Translations under genes and position numbers: made by a program
From: Leucobacter tenebrionis
GTDB taxonomy: Bacteria > Actinomycetota > Actinomycetes > Actinomycetales > Microbacteriaceae
DNA length: 64,000 bases
NCBI RefSeq assembly: GCF_019884725.1
Contig: NZ_CP082322.1
Location: 1,116,001 to 1,180,000 of the forward strand
Direction of reading: 5' to 3'
Part shown: positions 17,917 through 26,631 of the stretch, piece by piece
How positions within the stretch are numbered: position 1 is the first letter of the stretch
How the letters are laid out: every line of letters begins with the position of its first letter
Notes under the pieces: model-generated
Seen by the model: the letters and a program-made list of their open reading frames with translations, nothing else
The model's database searches: none
What the model was told of the DNA's origin: nothing

Positions 17917-19602
17917 TCACAAACGCTCCTCCGCATGCGGAAGCAGTGGTCTGGCGTTCGAGAACAGCACCATCTTCAGCCCGGCGTTCTTGCTGCCGTT
18001 GTCGGTGAAGATCCTGACGAGCTTGTCCATCACCGGCCAGTAGATTCCCTGGCCGTAGTCGTAGAGCGATGGCTTCTGCGCCTTGATGCGGAACCGCACC
18101 AAGCATTCGCCCCCAGGCGCGTATGAGCCGAGCGAGTAGTAGCCGAAGCGGTCAGAGTCGGGCGTGAAGGTCTTCCATGCGCCGCCGGTCTTGCTGTTGC
18201 AGATCTCGATGGTGTTGCCGTAGTGGTGGAATGCCTTCGGCAGGCGGAGGAGTTCGACCCGGACGTTGTCTTGCTGCACGCTGCCCGTGTTCTTGTAGCG
18301 CACGCGTAGCTCGATCACATCGCCGGGTTCCAACTCCATCCGCTCCCGGTAGGGCTCCTGCACATCCTCACCTGGCATATATGGGCGCGCTTCCAGGGCC
18401 AATGTGAAGTCCGGTTTGTCGAGGACGAAGTCGAACGTCACAAAGGTAAGCGAGTCCTGCTCGGGTGGCAGCAGTCCGTCGGTTTTGCCGTCGATCCCAA
18501 TGCGCACGCCTTCAGCCTTGAAGAGTGCATGGGCGTCCAGCGGCGTGTGGCGCTGCATGTCCCGGCTCGACCATAGCGTGGCCGAGTTCGGGGCGATGCG
18601 CAGTGCCACGCTCGGATCGGGTGAGGGCAGGGCGATAACGCTCGAGTCCCAGATGAGTGTGTGTTCGGTGTTGTCCGCGCGTATCTCGGCTGTCAGGCGC
18701 GCCGATCCGTTGAAGCGGCCCTCGCCCTTGACGCGCACACGCACGTTTGTCGCGATGGCATCGGTGCGCGTCGGGTCGGCGTCGTTGCTGACCCAGATCA
18801 TGCCTCGGTAGATCCGGCCTGGTTCAACGACGACGTGCGGGGTCGGGATCGTCAGCAGATCGCCAGCCTCGCTCACCTCCGCGATCCGGAAGAAGTTCGT
18901 GCTGTCACCAAGCTGCGGGTGATCGTCGCGCGAGTTCAGCACCGGATGGTCTGGTCGCAGCGTGTGCAGCCATGTGTTGCGCGGTGGCCCCCAGCCTCCT
19001 GCGGCGGCAGGCATGAAGCGGCCCTCGGAGCCGTCCGCGCGTTCATGCTCATACTGTGTCCAGAGCTTGCGCATCGCGGGCTTCGAATCGAGCAGGGCGA
19101 CGAGTTCGTCGCGGAGCGTGTTCACGACCAGGGTGCGGTACTTGCCGCCTCTGCGGAACGTATTGCGTGAGGTCGCGAAGCCCGCAGCGATCCCCGCCAG
19201 CGCTCCACGGGCGCTCTTCGAACGGCCAAGGAACTCCTCAGGCGACTCCCCGCTATCGGGAGTGGTGCCCGCGCTCCTCAGGAAGATCTTCCAGGTGCGC
19301 CCCTTGAGTGCTTCTTCCAGCGCCGTGTCGTCGTAGTCGCCTAAGACCAGCAGGTGGCGGGCAGCGATGAGCGCCTCGACGTGTTCCGGCCTCTTCGGCG
19401 CTGTCCGCACGAGGTGGGCGATGAGGAACCAGGCGAAGCCGGGATCGTTGAGCACGCCGCCGCCCGAGGCCTCCCGAGCGCGCGCAGCAGCGAGCCGGTT
19501 GAGCGTTTCCATCCCGCTGGTGTCGCGGGGCACCTCGTCGGCGTCGAAGAGCAGGAGTTCCAGCTCGTTTCGGAGCGCTGCATTATCAGGGGCGGAGACC
19601 AT
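17917..19602 (-). CDS. Uncharacterised 561-aa protein with C-terminal beta-sandwich-like domains
   Basis: No family recognised. The N-terminal ~150 residues are helical. The middle (about 220-340) and C-terminal parts read as beta-rich domains: VEPGRIYRGMIWVSNDADP, then VALRIAPNSATLWSSRDM, then ELEPGDVIELRVRYKNTG near 455. The last phrase resembles DUF11/CARDB-like segments that start with a conflict-free beta strand and NTG turn. No signal peptide or membrane helix is visible, so it is probably cytoplasmic. ATG 19602 is divergent from the gene at 19687, sharing an AT-rich control region. Confidence 0.6.
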   Translation of the reverse strand: MVSAPDNAALRNELELLLFDADEVPRDTSGMETLNRLAAARAREASGGGVLNDPGFAWFLIAHLVRTAPKRPEHVEALIAARHLLVLGDYDDTALEEALKGRTWKIFLRSAGTTPDSGESPEEFLGRSKSARGALAGIAAGFATSRNTFRRGGKYRTLVVNTLRDELVALLDSKPAMRKLWTQYEHERADGSEGRFMPAAAGGWGPPRNTWLHTLRPDHPVLNSRDDHPQLGDSTNFFRIAEVSEAGDLLTIPTPHVVVEPGRIYRGMIWVSNDADPTRTDAIATNVRVRVKGEGRFNGSARLTAEIRADNTEHTLIWDSSVIALPSPDPSVALRIAPNSATLWSSRDMQRHTPLDAHALFKAEGVRIGIDGKTDGLLPPEQDSLTFVTFDFVLDKPDFTLALEARPYMPGEDVQEPYRERMELEPGDVIELRVRYKNTGSVQQDNVRVELLRLPKAFHHYGNTIEICNSKTGGAWKTFTPDSDRFGYYSLGSYAPGGECLVRFRIKAQKPSLYDYGQGIYWPVMDKLVRIFTDNGSKNAGLKMVLFSNARPLLPHAEERL

Positions 19603-19650
19603 ACGTCAATTATCAATCATTGACAAATGTCAATAATTGCTTTATAATAC
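19603..19650 (+). promoter_or_regulatory. Consensus sigma70 promoter with overlapping operator-like dyads
   Basis: TTGACA (19620-19625), a 17-base spacer and TATAAT (19643-19648) form a perfect consensus promoter for the gene at 19687. The -35 lies within ATTGACA-AA-TGTCAAT, a perfect 7+7 dyad (19619-19634). A second, offset dyad pairs CAATTAT (19607-19613) with ATAATTG (19633-19639). The position suggests repressor control of both divergent genes; that is inference. Confidence 0.7.
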
Positions 19651-19686
19651 GCTCCGGGTTGGCCCCCAATTGAAGGGAGGCCACCT

Positions 19687-20253
19687 ATGGCCCATCACTA
19701 TTCCATCCATTATGTCCCGACGGTGCGCGGCACCGTCATCGGATTCGACCATTTCACGAGCGACGCAGAATACGTCGCCCTGGCGCTCGAATCCCTCGAC
19801 GTTCTGGACGGCCGGGCTCCGAGCTGCACGCTCGACCTGGTCTATCTGTGGCTGGTCGCCTCCACGACCTCCGACTATGACCGCGAGGATTTCCTCAACC
19901 AGGGGAAAGCTTCGCAAGCGATGCCGTTCTACCTGTACTGCGAAACCTACGAAATGTTCCTGCAGGCAGCGCTCGTCATCAGCGACGCATGGTCGAACGG
20001 CGTGTTCAACCGTTCGCTCCTCGCCTCAGAGTTCCCAGGAATCGTGTCAGCGTTTCCCGCAGCTCCGGCATCTGAGGAGCCCACGCTCTTCGGCATGCCA
20101 TTCAGCAAGGCGTTCGACACGTTCGACACCCGTGCATGGAACGTCGACTACGACCACCCGGTGCTCCAACGCGAAACCTTCGAGCATTACCGCGACGAAG
20201 GGATCGCCCGCAAGCTCCCGTGGCACGACGCCTACACGCGCGAAACGACGTAG
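19687..20253 (+). CDS. Uncharacterised 188-aa protein
   Basis: No family recognised. The protein starts MAHHYSIHYVPTVRGTVIGF and is rich in aromatic and acidic residues, with no membrane helix or zinc motif. A GAAGGGAGG ribosome site precedes ATG 19687, a consensus promoter lies at 19620-19648 and an intrinsic terminator at 20300-20327 ends the unit. It is thus a strongly promoted single-gene transcript on the element, perhaps held down by the dyad over its promoter. Confidence 0.65.
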   Translation: MAHHYSIHYVPTVRGTVIGFDHFTSDAEYVALALESLDVLDGRAPSCTLDLVYLWLVASTTSDYDREDFLNQGKASQAMPFYLYCETYEMFLQAALVISDAWSNGVFNRSLLASEFPGIVSAFPAAPASEEPTLFGMPFSKAFDTFDTRAWNVDYDHPVLQRETFEHYRDEGIARKLPWHDAYTRETT

Positions 20254-20299
20254 CCAGCGACTCCGGTCGCAACCACCAGATACACCACTGGGCCACCCG

Positions 20300-20327
20300 C
20301 CCGCACTCAACCGAGTGCGGGCTTTTT
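20300..20327 (+). terminator. Intrinsic terminator after the 188-aa gene
   Basis: A 9-bp perfect stem (CCCGCACTC with GAGTGCGGG) with an AACC loop is followed by GC and five T. It lies 47 bases after the stop at 20253. Confidence 0.85.
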
Positions 20328-20356
20328 CCATGCCCTGAACAGCCAATTCACGCTCC

Positions 20357-20398
20357 GTACAGCCCTGTACAGCCCCTCGAATGCTGTACCGCCTGTAC
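20357..20398. repeat. Cluster of four GTAC-centred motifs, two direct and two inverted
   Basis: GTACAGCCC occurs at 20357 and 20367 (10 bases apart). GCTGTAC and CTGTACC follow in the reverse sense, with GTAC at 20386 and 20395. The near-helical spacing and head-to-head order suggest a regulator or partition-protein binding site upstream of the SprT-like operon. Confidence 0.45.
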
Positions 20399-20472
20399 CG
20401 GGTTCCACTTGATCTCGTCACCGCCGGACCCGCACCCGGGTTCCGGCTCTTCCTCTCTCGAAAGGAGACGAG

Positions 20473-21153
20473 ATGGATCATCGCAACCCGCCGCCACCCG
20501 GCTTCGGCGCACGCACCGATGCCTCCGTTGCCTCCCAACTCCTGCGCTCTGTCGCCGTCGACCTGGCCGCCCGCGTGGATCATCGTCTGCCCGGTACTGC
20601 GGAGACGGTTCGCCGCCGCGTTGTCGTCTGCGGCGACGGCGACCGTGTCGTTGGCTTGCTCGGCAGCTACACGTCCTGCGCGTGGAGCCTTGCGGGTGAG
20701 TTCTTCGACAAGCTGACCGTCGCGCTGCGCCACTCAGCGCATCAGAACCTCGACCCGGTGGTCTACGCACGGAGCGTCATCTCGACACTCACGCACGAGC
20801 TGGCGCACGCCATCACCCACCTCTACGGCATCGCTGGGACGAGCGGACCTGGCCGTATCCACCACACCGAGGACTTCGCGGCTGTCGCCACACGCCTCGG
20901 ACTCCGGGTGGTGCGCCGTCCGGAGCATCCCGCCGTCGTCTTCACTCCGGGCCTGTCCGAGCAGGGCAGGGCGGACTACGCCGACCTCATCCAGCGTGTC
21001 GCCCAGGGCCGGCTCCACCGCACGACCGGCACCGGGTACGCAGGCCCGGATCGCTTCCACGACCTGATCGACGCCGCTCTCGCGGCTGATCCGTCGCTCG
21101 GCCAGTCGGCGGCGTCCACGCCGTGGTCTTCCTCGTCCCCGTTCATCCACTGA
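20473..21153 (+). CDS. SprT-like zinc metalloprotease-domain protein
   Basis: 226-aa protein with STLTHELAHAITH near 108-120, giving HExxH, followed by HHTEDFAAVATRLGLRV (the H..F third-ligand region of SprT-like proteins) near 140. SprT/Spartan-type domains bind zinc and in some families cut DNA-protein crosslinks; here the role on the element is unknown. A GAAAGGAGACGAG ribosome site precedes ATG 20473. It is the first gene of a small rightward cluster with 21181 and 21509. Confidence 0.7.
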   Translation: MDHRNPPPPGFGARTDASVASQLLRSVAVDLAARVDHRLPGTAETVRRRVVVCGDGDRVVGLLGSYTSCAWSLAGEFFDKLTVALRHSAHQNLDPVVYARSVISTLTHELAHAITHLYGIAGTSGPGRIHHTEDFAAVATRLGLRVVRRPEHPAVVFTPGLSEQGRADYADLIQRVAQGRLHRTTGTGYAGPDRFHDLIDAALAADPSLGQSAASTPWSSSSPFIH

Positions 21154-21180
21154 CACCCATCCCGAAAGGCAGGAATCATC

Positions 21181-21507
21181 ATGTCCGCTCTCATCCCCTC
21201 CCAGAACAGCACTCCGAGCGGTGGCCTGTTCAGCATCTCGCCCGGTGCGGCCGCTGAGCGCCGCCAGAGCAACGCCCTGGCACGCCAGACCCGTCAGGAG
21301 ATCGAGCAAATCACCTCCCGGGTCGAGGTCGAGGCCACCGCCGAAAGCGCCCGCGCCTTCCTGGTCTCCCACGCGCTGACGAACGTCGCCACCCTCGTCT
21401 CCCAGGCCGAGGCCCACATGAAGGTCGCCCCGGCAGGTGGCCAGTTCTACGAGCAGCTCATCGCCAGCTACGCCATCTCGGCCGGACAGCGCATCGCGAG
21501 GCTCTGA
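21181..21507 (+). CDS. Small hypothetical ICE protein (108 aa)
   Basis: Soluble, Ala/Gln/Glu-rich and predicted helical (ALARQTRQEIEQITSRVEV, then FYEQLIASYAISAGQRIARL). No named family. It has a CGAAAGGCAGG ribosome site and is followed after one base by a membrane protein gene. Such pairs recur in conjugative backbones, which suggests but does not prove a transfer role. Confidence 0.6.
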   Translation: MSALIPSQNSTPSGGLFSISPGAAAERRQSNALARQTRQEIEQITSRVEVEATAESARAFLVSHALTNVATLVSQAEAHMKVAPAGGQFYEQLIASYAISAGQRIARL

Positions 21508-21508
21508 C

Positions 21509-21805
21509 ATGACCGCCATCGGGAGCGTTCTCAGCGCCGGCTGCTTCCTCGTCGCAGGTGCCTACATCTGCGTCGGTCTCTACCTGCTCGGCCAGATGCT
21601 CATCGAGAGCATCCGGGACCGGCTCGAGCGCCGTCGCCAGCGGCGCATCGCGAGGATCGAGGCCGAACTCGACGAGAAACAGGAACGACTCCGTCAGGCG
21701 ATCTTCTCCCTCGCTACTCAGCTCGCCGCCGAACGAGACGAAGCCTCCCGGCAGATGACACGCCAGGCGCGCCTCTCGGCCGAGAAGACCCCACCGACGA
21801 GCTGA
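21509..21805 (+). CDS. Small membrane-anchored coiled-coil protein (98 aa)
   Basis: Residues about 5-30 form one transmembrane helix (LSAGCFLVAGAYICVGLYLL). The rest is a basic then heptad-like helix (RRQRRIARIEAELDEKQERLR). ATG 21509 is 1 base after the previous stop, indicating coupling. No family recognised; the layout suits an inner-membrane scaffold. Confidence 0.6.
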   Translation: MTAIGSVLSAGCFLVAGAYICVGLYLLGQMLIESIRDRLERRRQRRIARIEAELDEKQERLRQAIFSLATQLAAERDEASRQMTRQARLSAEKTPPTS

Positions 21806-22051
21806 CCCGTGGCAACGGGAGGGCAGCACTTTCTCGTCCTCCCGTTGCCAATTCCACAACAACGAAATCCGCCCAAGAGAACGGGCAAGCCCGCCCCTGA
21901 ACGAGGCGATCCGTTCGGGATGCCGTCAGATGCACAACATCCCGAACGGACCATTGACGAAATCTTCTCAACCCTCCATAAACGTCCATCCGCCGCCCGT
22001 GAAGCCAAAAGCGCTTCAACAAATTCGGGCGGAGAAAGGAGCTTCACATCC

Positions 22052-22744
22052 ATGAACACCAACGCCATCGAGGACGCAAAAGACGCTTTCACCACCGACC
22101 CTCTGGAGGCGTCGATGCCCTCGACAACCAGCAACGTGGAAGCCGCCGAACCATATGACGCAGTGCTCGCCGACCCGCCGTGGCAGGGCATGGGCGGGGA
22201 GAAGCACTACCCGACGATGCCGCTCAGACGCATCGTCGGGATGGGCGACGCCATCCGTGCTCACACCAAGCCCGACTCGTGGCTGTTCCTCTGGACGACG
22301 AAGTCGCTCATCGAGGAAGCCAAGGACGTCATGAAGGCGTGGGGCTACGAACTGGGCGACTGGATCACCTGGGGGAAACTCAACCGCTACGGCTTCGGCA
22401 AGAAGCACATCGGCATCCGTCACGCCTCTGAGATCCTGCTCGTCGGCACGAGAGGCAACGTCGTCTCCGACTACCGCTCGCAGCCCGACTGGTTCGTCTC
22501 TCCATCCGGTCGTCACGCCGAGAAGCCGCTCGAGCAGTACGCCATCGCAGAAAGGATCGCGGGATCTGATGCCCGCATCCTCGAACTGTTCGCCCGTACC
22601 CGTCGCCCCGACCCCCGCTACGGCTTCTGGGGCAACGAGTTGGAGACCTGCGACGTGAACTTCGCGCCGTGGGGGTATCCGGTACCTGCCGACAAGACGT
22701 TTCGCCCCAAGAACGCGGCAGGCGGAGGGGCCGGTGATGCCTGA
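22052..22744 (+). CDS. MT-A70 family adenine methyltransferase
   Basis: 230-aa enzyme. AVLADPPWQGMGG near 33-45 carries the DPPW catalytic motif, followed by KHYPTMPLRRI. The C-terminal part contains the FARTRRPDPRYGFWGNE motif seen in MT-A70 proteins. These enzymes methylate adenine in DNA or RNA from SAM; on mobile elements they may protect against host restriction. ATG 22052 follows AAAGGAG; the frame is open upstream to a GTG at 21809, but that part is low-complexity. It overlaps the next gene by one base. Confidence 0.85.
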   Translation: MNTNAIEDAKDAFTTDPLEASMPSTTSNVEAAEPYDAVLADPPWQGMGGEKHYPTMPLRRIVGMGDAIRAHTKPDSWLFLWTTKSLIEEAKDVMKAWGYELGDWITWGKLNRYGFGKKHIGIRHASEILLVGTRGNVVSDYRSQPDWFVSPSGRHAEKPLEQYAIAERIAGSDARILELFARTRRPDPRYGFWGNELETCDVNFAPWGYPVPADKTFRPKNAAGGGAGDA

Positions 22745-22968
22745 TGTTCTCTCCCTCGAAACAGCCCGGCAAGAACGACAAGGAGCCAGCCACGGTGGCC
22801 TCACGCATCCTCGGATTCTGCTTCGCCGCGCTGCTCTGCGTGATCATGCTGACGCTCGCGCTCGAGTTGCTCGCGGCGATCTGGGGCTGGCTGCTGCTGA
22901 TCACCGGGATCGTCGGAGCCGTGTGGCTCGGAGCGCTGTTCTACCGCCGCTGGCGGGATCGCTGGTGA
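22744..22968 (+). CDS. Small membrane protein (74 aa)
   Basis: Two transmembrane helices (about 20-44 and 46-64) between a Lys/Pro-rich N-terminus and a basic C-terminus YRRWRDRW. Its ATG shares one base with the MT-A70 stop (TGATG). No family recognised. Confidence 0.6.
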   Translation: MFSPSKQPGKNDKEPATVASRILGFCFAALLCVIMLTLALELLAAIWGWLLLITGIVGAVWLGALFYRRWRDRW

Positions 22969-23021
22969 AAAGCACAGCCATGTTCACCACTGGAAAGTCG
23001 TTGTGGAATACACAATCCTCC

Positions 23022-23050
23022 TTGACAAAGGGAAATGAATACTTCGTAAT
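23022..23050 (+). promoter_or_regulatory. Probable promoter of the coupling-ATPase operon
   Basis: TTGACA (23022-23027), 17 bases, then CGTAAT (23045-23050), about 97 bases before ATG 23147. The 178-base gap 22969-23146 is AT-rich here and holds no convincing gene. Confidence 0.5.
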
Positions 23051-23146
23051 CATCCGAAACCCGCGTCAAGCGGAATCCGCACGACCTTCTGCGACTGCAC
23101 GTAGCAAACGTAAGCCGGTAACTCGCCGGAAGGAGGTGTGTGTTGT

Positions 23147-23371
23147 ATGAGTCGGAAATCTCAACGTCGCTACCGCAAACGTCCTGATCGCAGGGTCTGG
23201 GTCTTTAGCGAACTGAATCACGATCTGCGTCCTGAGCAGATCGCGAACATTCTCACCGCCGCAGGCCTCGAACAGGCCCGCCTGGAAGCGGAAGCCGCCC
23301 AAGAACACGAACGGCAGCACACCCGCCACAACTCGGCGGGAACGGCCACGAAGGAGGTGCCTGATGCCTGA
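23147..23371 (+). CDS. Small hypothetical protein upstream of coupling ATPase (74 aa)
   Basis: Basic N-terminus (MSRKSQRRYRKRPDRRVW) followed by an acidic/Gln-rich helix. A strong GGAAGGAGG site precedes ATG 23147, and its end overlaps the coupling ATPase by eight bases. The phrase LRPEQIANILTAAGLEQARLEAE suits a short DNA-binding or accessory protein of the transfer operon. No family recognised. Confidence 0.6.
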   Translation: MSRKSQRRYRKRPDRRVWVFSELNHDLRPEQIANILTAAGLEQARLEAEAAQEHERQHTRHNSAGTATKEVPDA

Positions 23372-25535
23372 GCAGATCCACTACACGAGGCTGCTGCCGA
23401 GCACTGACCTGACCGTGACGCAGGTGCAGCGGCTGCTCGAACGGCTCAGCACCCCGGAGTCGCCCCGTCCCCTGGTCTTCGAGACCTGGGCGAACGACGA
23501 CGGCATCACGCACCTGGTCGGCCGGGCCGAGTCCGGCAAGCCGACAATTCGGACCCTGCTGCGTTCGTACCTTCCCGAGGCCAGAGCCCTCCGGGGTACC
23601 CGACCCGAGGCCCCGGAGCGGGTAGCGCGCCTGACGCTCGCCCCGAGGGCGATGCCGCTGCGAGACGACGCCATCGAGGACGTGCTGCACGGCATCTACA
23701 GCGTGCTGGCGGGACGCCGGAAGGGTGAGACGCTCGCGCTCCAGGTGGTGCTCGGCCGGGGCCGCAGGCCGGCCGTAGTGCCTGCGAAGATTCACGACCC
23801 GAGCACGTCCATACCCGAGTTGCTGCTGCGCGGCGCGGGGTCTGCGCCGTCCGAGACGCGACGCCGGCTGGCGCAGAACGCGGGGCAGGCTCGGATCGAC
23901 GTGACGGTGCGCATCGGCGTCACCGCTGCCGTTCCCGAGCGCCGCCAGCAGCTCCGTGGCCAGTTCCTCTCCGCCCTCGAACAGCTCGAAGCCCCCGGCG
24001 CACGGATCTCCCTGACGAACGAAACGCCCGCGAAGTGGCAGGCCGCGACGACCTCACCGTGGCGGGCGCTCCCGCTGACCGCCCCGCAGCTCATCGGGCT
24101 GCTGGCGTGGCCGGTCGACGAGCTGGAGCTGCCCGGCCTGCCACCCCGGCACCCGAAGCTCATCCCGCCGCCCAGCGGCGTCACGGAGGAGGTGTCGGTG
24201 TTCGCCAGGAGCACCGCCCCTGGGATCGAGAGGTACATCGGGATGACGCCGGAGGCCCGGCTGCTCCATACGGCAATCACGGGCGGAACCGGGTCGGGCA
24301 AGAGCGAAATCTTCGCCCACCTGGCGCTGTCGGACATCCAGGCAGGGCGTCCGCTGGTGCTCATCGAGCCCAAGCGGCAACTGGTCGACGCCATCGTCAG
24401 GCGTGCGCCGAAAGACGCTGCCGGACGAATCGTGGTTATCGACGCGGCCGAGCCGAACCCGGTTGGTTTCAACCCGCTCGACATCGGGGATCGTGATCCC
24501 GGCCCGGTCGTCGATGGCATCCTTGAAGTCTTCAAGACCGTCTTCAGCGACGGGTGGGGGCCGAGAACCGAAGACCTCATGCTCGCCGGTCTCCTCACCC
24601 TCGTCGCCGACGGGCAGCGACGAGGCGTCCCGCACACACTGCTGGATCTGCCGACGCTGCTGTCGGACGACGGGTATCGCCGGAGCGTCATCGGCGCCGT
24701 CTCTGGTGACCCGGTACTGGCTGGCTACTGGGCGACGTTCAACGAGCTTTCCCCGGCGAACCGGGCGAACATCGTGGCGGCGCCGCTGAACAAGCTGCGC
24801 AAGTACGTGCTCAGAAAGAACGTCGCGGCGGTGCTGGGCCAGTCGAGCCCGAAGTTCCGGCTCCGCGACATCTGGCGTGACCCGGAGCCGAAGGCGGTGC
24901 TTGTCCCGCTGAACGATGCGCTGATCGGGCCGGGTGCTTCCCAGTTGCTCGGCGGCCTCATCGTCGCCAGCATCTGGATCGCCACCCAGGAACGCGCCAC
25001 CGAGGACGACCCGAGAAAGCGCCCCGGCTTCGTCTTCGTCGACGAGGTGCAGCGCTACCTGCACATCCCGACCAGCATCGAGGACGCCTACGCCACCAGC
25101 CGCAGCTACGGCATCGGCTGGCACACCGCCTTCCAGGGACGCGGCCAGGTGCCGGCCTCCCTCGTCGACGCCATCGAGCTGAACGCCCGCAACCTCATCA
25201 CCTTCGCCGCCAGCCCAAAAGACGCCACCGCACTGGCGAGGACCACCACCAAGCTGAAGGCTGAGGACTTCCAGGCCCTCGCGCTCCGGCACATCTACTG
25301 CAACCTCGTCACCGACGGCGCCCCGGCAGGCTGGTTCTCCGCCAAGACAGAACCGCCCGCACCGGATGCCGGCCACGCCGAGAAGATCCGTGCCGCCTAC
25401 CGCGAGCGGTTCGCAGGCGACGGCGCAGCAGCCCAATCTGCCAAGAGCACGGAGAGCCCGTCACCTGACGGGGTCTCGCTGACCACAGGCGAGCTGCCCG
25501 AGGCGCCGTCGCATCAGCGCAGGAGGCGATCATGA
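23364..25535 (+). CDS. HerA/TraD-type conjugative coupling ATPase
   Basis: 723-aa ATPase of type IV coupling-protein style. Walker A GGTGSGKS is near 309 and is followed by LVLIEPKRQLVD; Walker B FVFVDEVQ is near 555. The N-terminal ~280 residues are a variable, mostly soluble domain; no clear membrane helices are seen, so it resembles actinobacterial coupling ATPases that dock at the membrane through partners. Its role would be to motor the element's DNA into the transfer channel. It overlaps the 74-aa gene before it and has an ATGA overlap with the small frame after it. Confidence 0.8.
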   Translation: MPEQIHYTRLLPSTDLTVTQVQRLLERLSTPESPRPLVFETWANDDGITHLVGRAESGKPTIRTLLRSYLPEARALRGTRPEAPERVARLTLAPRAMPLRDDAIEDVLHGIYSVLAGRRKGETLALQVVLGRGRRPAVVPAKIHDPSTSIPELLLRGAGSAPSETRRRLAQNAGQARIDVTVRIGVTAAVPERRQQLRGQFLSALEQLEAPGARISLTNETPAKWQAATTSPWRALPLTAPQLIGLLAWPVDELELPGLPPRHPKLIPPPSGVTEEVSVFARSTAPGIERYIGMTPEARLLHTAITGGTGSGKSEIFAHLALSDIQAGRPLVLIEPKRQLVDAIVRRAPKDAAGRIVVIDAAEPNPVGFNPLDIGDRDPGPVVDGILEVFKTVFSDGWGPRTEDLMLAGLLTLVADGQRRGVPHTLLDLPTLLSDDGYRRSVIGAVSGDPVLAGYWATFNELSPANRANIVAAPLNKLRKYVLRKNVAAVLGQSSPKFRLRDIWRDPEPKAVLVPLNDALIGPGASQLLGGLIVASIWIATQERATEDDPRKRPGFVFVDEVQRYLHIPTSIEDAYATSRSYGIGWHTAFQGRGQVPASLVDAIELNARNLITFAASPKDATALARTTTKLKAEDFQALALRHIYCNLVTDGAPAGWFSAKTEPPAPDAGHAEKIRAAYRERFAGDGAAAQSAKSTESPSPDGVSLTTGELPEAPSHQRRRRS

Positions 25536-25777
25536 CGATGATCACGACGTTCACGGGAGGCACGAGTGGGCGTTCGAGCAGCAGTGTCGTTCCTGATCCG
25601 TTCCGTGATCCGTTCGATGCTCCGTTCGCTCTGCTGACACGTCCCCCTGTCGGCCACTGTTCCGGCGTTCCCCTGCCGAACAGGGATGGGACTCCCGCTC
25701 ATTCGAGCGGAGTGAGGGACCGCGCCCCGAGCCACGGTTCAGCCCACCACCGGAGGCAGCCGGGAGGTGCCGCATGA
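25532..25777 (+). CDS. Short coupled reading frame with DPF repeats (81 aa)
   Basis: Both ends overlap neighbours by ATGA (25532-25535 with the ATPase stop, 25774-25777 with the next start), which is the pattern of translated operon genes. The protein is short, Ser/Pro/Gly-rich and contains DPFRDPFDAPFA, from a GATCCGTTC-like DNA repeat. No family recognised. It could be a real linker gene or simply an open spacer. Confidence 0.4.
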   Translation: MTMITTFTGGTSGRSSSSVVPDPFRDPFDAPFALLTRPPVGHCSGVPLPNRDGTPAHSSGVRDRAPSHGSAHHRRQPGGAA

Positions 25778-26631
25778 CGCCGCGCACCCCCTACAAGATC
25801 GACGACCTGCTGCTGCACCTGACCGACCGTGATCTGCGGGTACTGGAAGACCTGGAACAGTTCCGGCTCCTCGACACTCGTCTCATCCAGCGCCTCGAGT
25901 TTCCCGTCGGCTCCCAATCGGATGGGCGACCGGGGTTCGCCACCCAGGGGACGGCGACCCGGCTCACGCTCCGGGTGTTGTACCGGCTCGAGGAGCACGG
26001 TGTCATCGCCCGTGTCGGACGCCGTGTCGGCGGCAAAGGCCACGGCTCGGGCCAAACCGTATGGCAACTCGCCGCCGCCGGAGAACGCCTCCTACGGGCC
26101 CGACGTGGCGAGAGCGGCAGGCGGCGCTACGTCGACCCCGGAGCCGGGTTCCTGGCCCACACGCTTGAGGTCGCCCGGTACGCCGCGACCCTTCACGAGA
26201 AGGCACGTTCGCACGGCTTCGACATCCTCGACCTGCAGGCCGAGCCCGCCTCCTGGCGGTCGTTCCAGGCCGCACACGGCGGAGGGCTGACCCTCAAGCC
26301 GGATCTCGCTATCGTCACGGCCGACACCGAGAGCGAGACGCACAGCTTCGTCGAGATCGACCGCGACACCGAGCACCTGCCTGCGGTGCTGCGCAAGTCC
26401 GGGCTGTACCAGCGGTACTGGGAGTCCGGCGCGGAGCAGGCGAACCAGGATGGGCTGTTCCCGCTCGTCGTCTGGACAACCCCGACCACTGAGCGCGCCG
26501 ACAAGATCCGGCGCGCCATCCAGGAAGACCGCCGCCTCAACGCCGCGCTCTTCCACGCGGCCACCGCAGAGCAGTCTCTCGCCGTGGTCGCCCCCTACAC
26601 ATCACCTAATCCGAAAGGAGGTTCACTATGA
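25774..26631 (+). CDS. Replication-relaxation family protein
   Basis: 285-aa protein of the Replic_Relax type. The N-terminal part reads as a winged helix (LTDRDLRVLEDLEQFRLLDTRLI, then RLTLRVLYRLEEHGVIARVGR). The C-terminal half has a nuclease-like core with LKPDLAIVT near 178 and SFVEIDRDTEHL near 195, of the PD-(D/E)xK-like form without an obvious Lys. These proteins sit next to coupling ATPases in actinobacterial ICEs and plasmids and are thought to act at the transfer/replication origin. A ribosome site GGGAGGTGCC precedes ATG 25774. Confidence 0.8.
   Translation: MTPRTPYKIDDLLLHLTDRDLRVLEDLEQFRLLDTRLIQRLEFPVGSQSDGRPGFATQGTATRLTLRVLYRLEEHGVIARVGRRVGGKGHGSGQTVWQLAAAGERLLRARRGESGRRRYVDPGAGFLAHTLEVARYAATLHEKARSHGFDILDLQAEPASWRSFQAAHGGGLTLKPDLAIVTADTESETHSFVEIDRDTEHLPAVLRKSGLYQRYWESGAEQANQDGLFPLVVWTTPTTERADKIRRAIQEDRRLNAALFHAATAEQSLAVVAPYTSPNPKGGSL

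Noticed and set aside
22978-23150. Short plus-strand frame before the coupling-ATPase operon
   Set aside because: It lies over the probable promoter, has no ribosome site and no homology; the real start is the next ATG at 23147.
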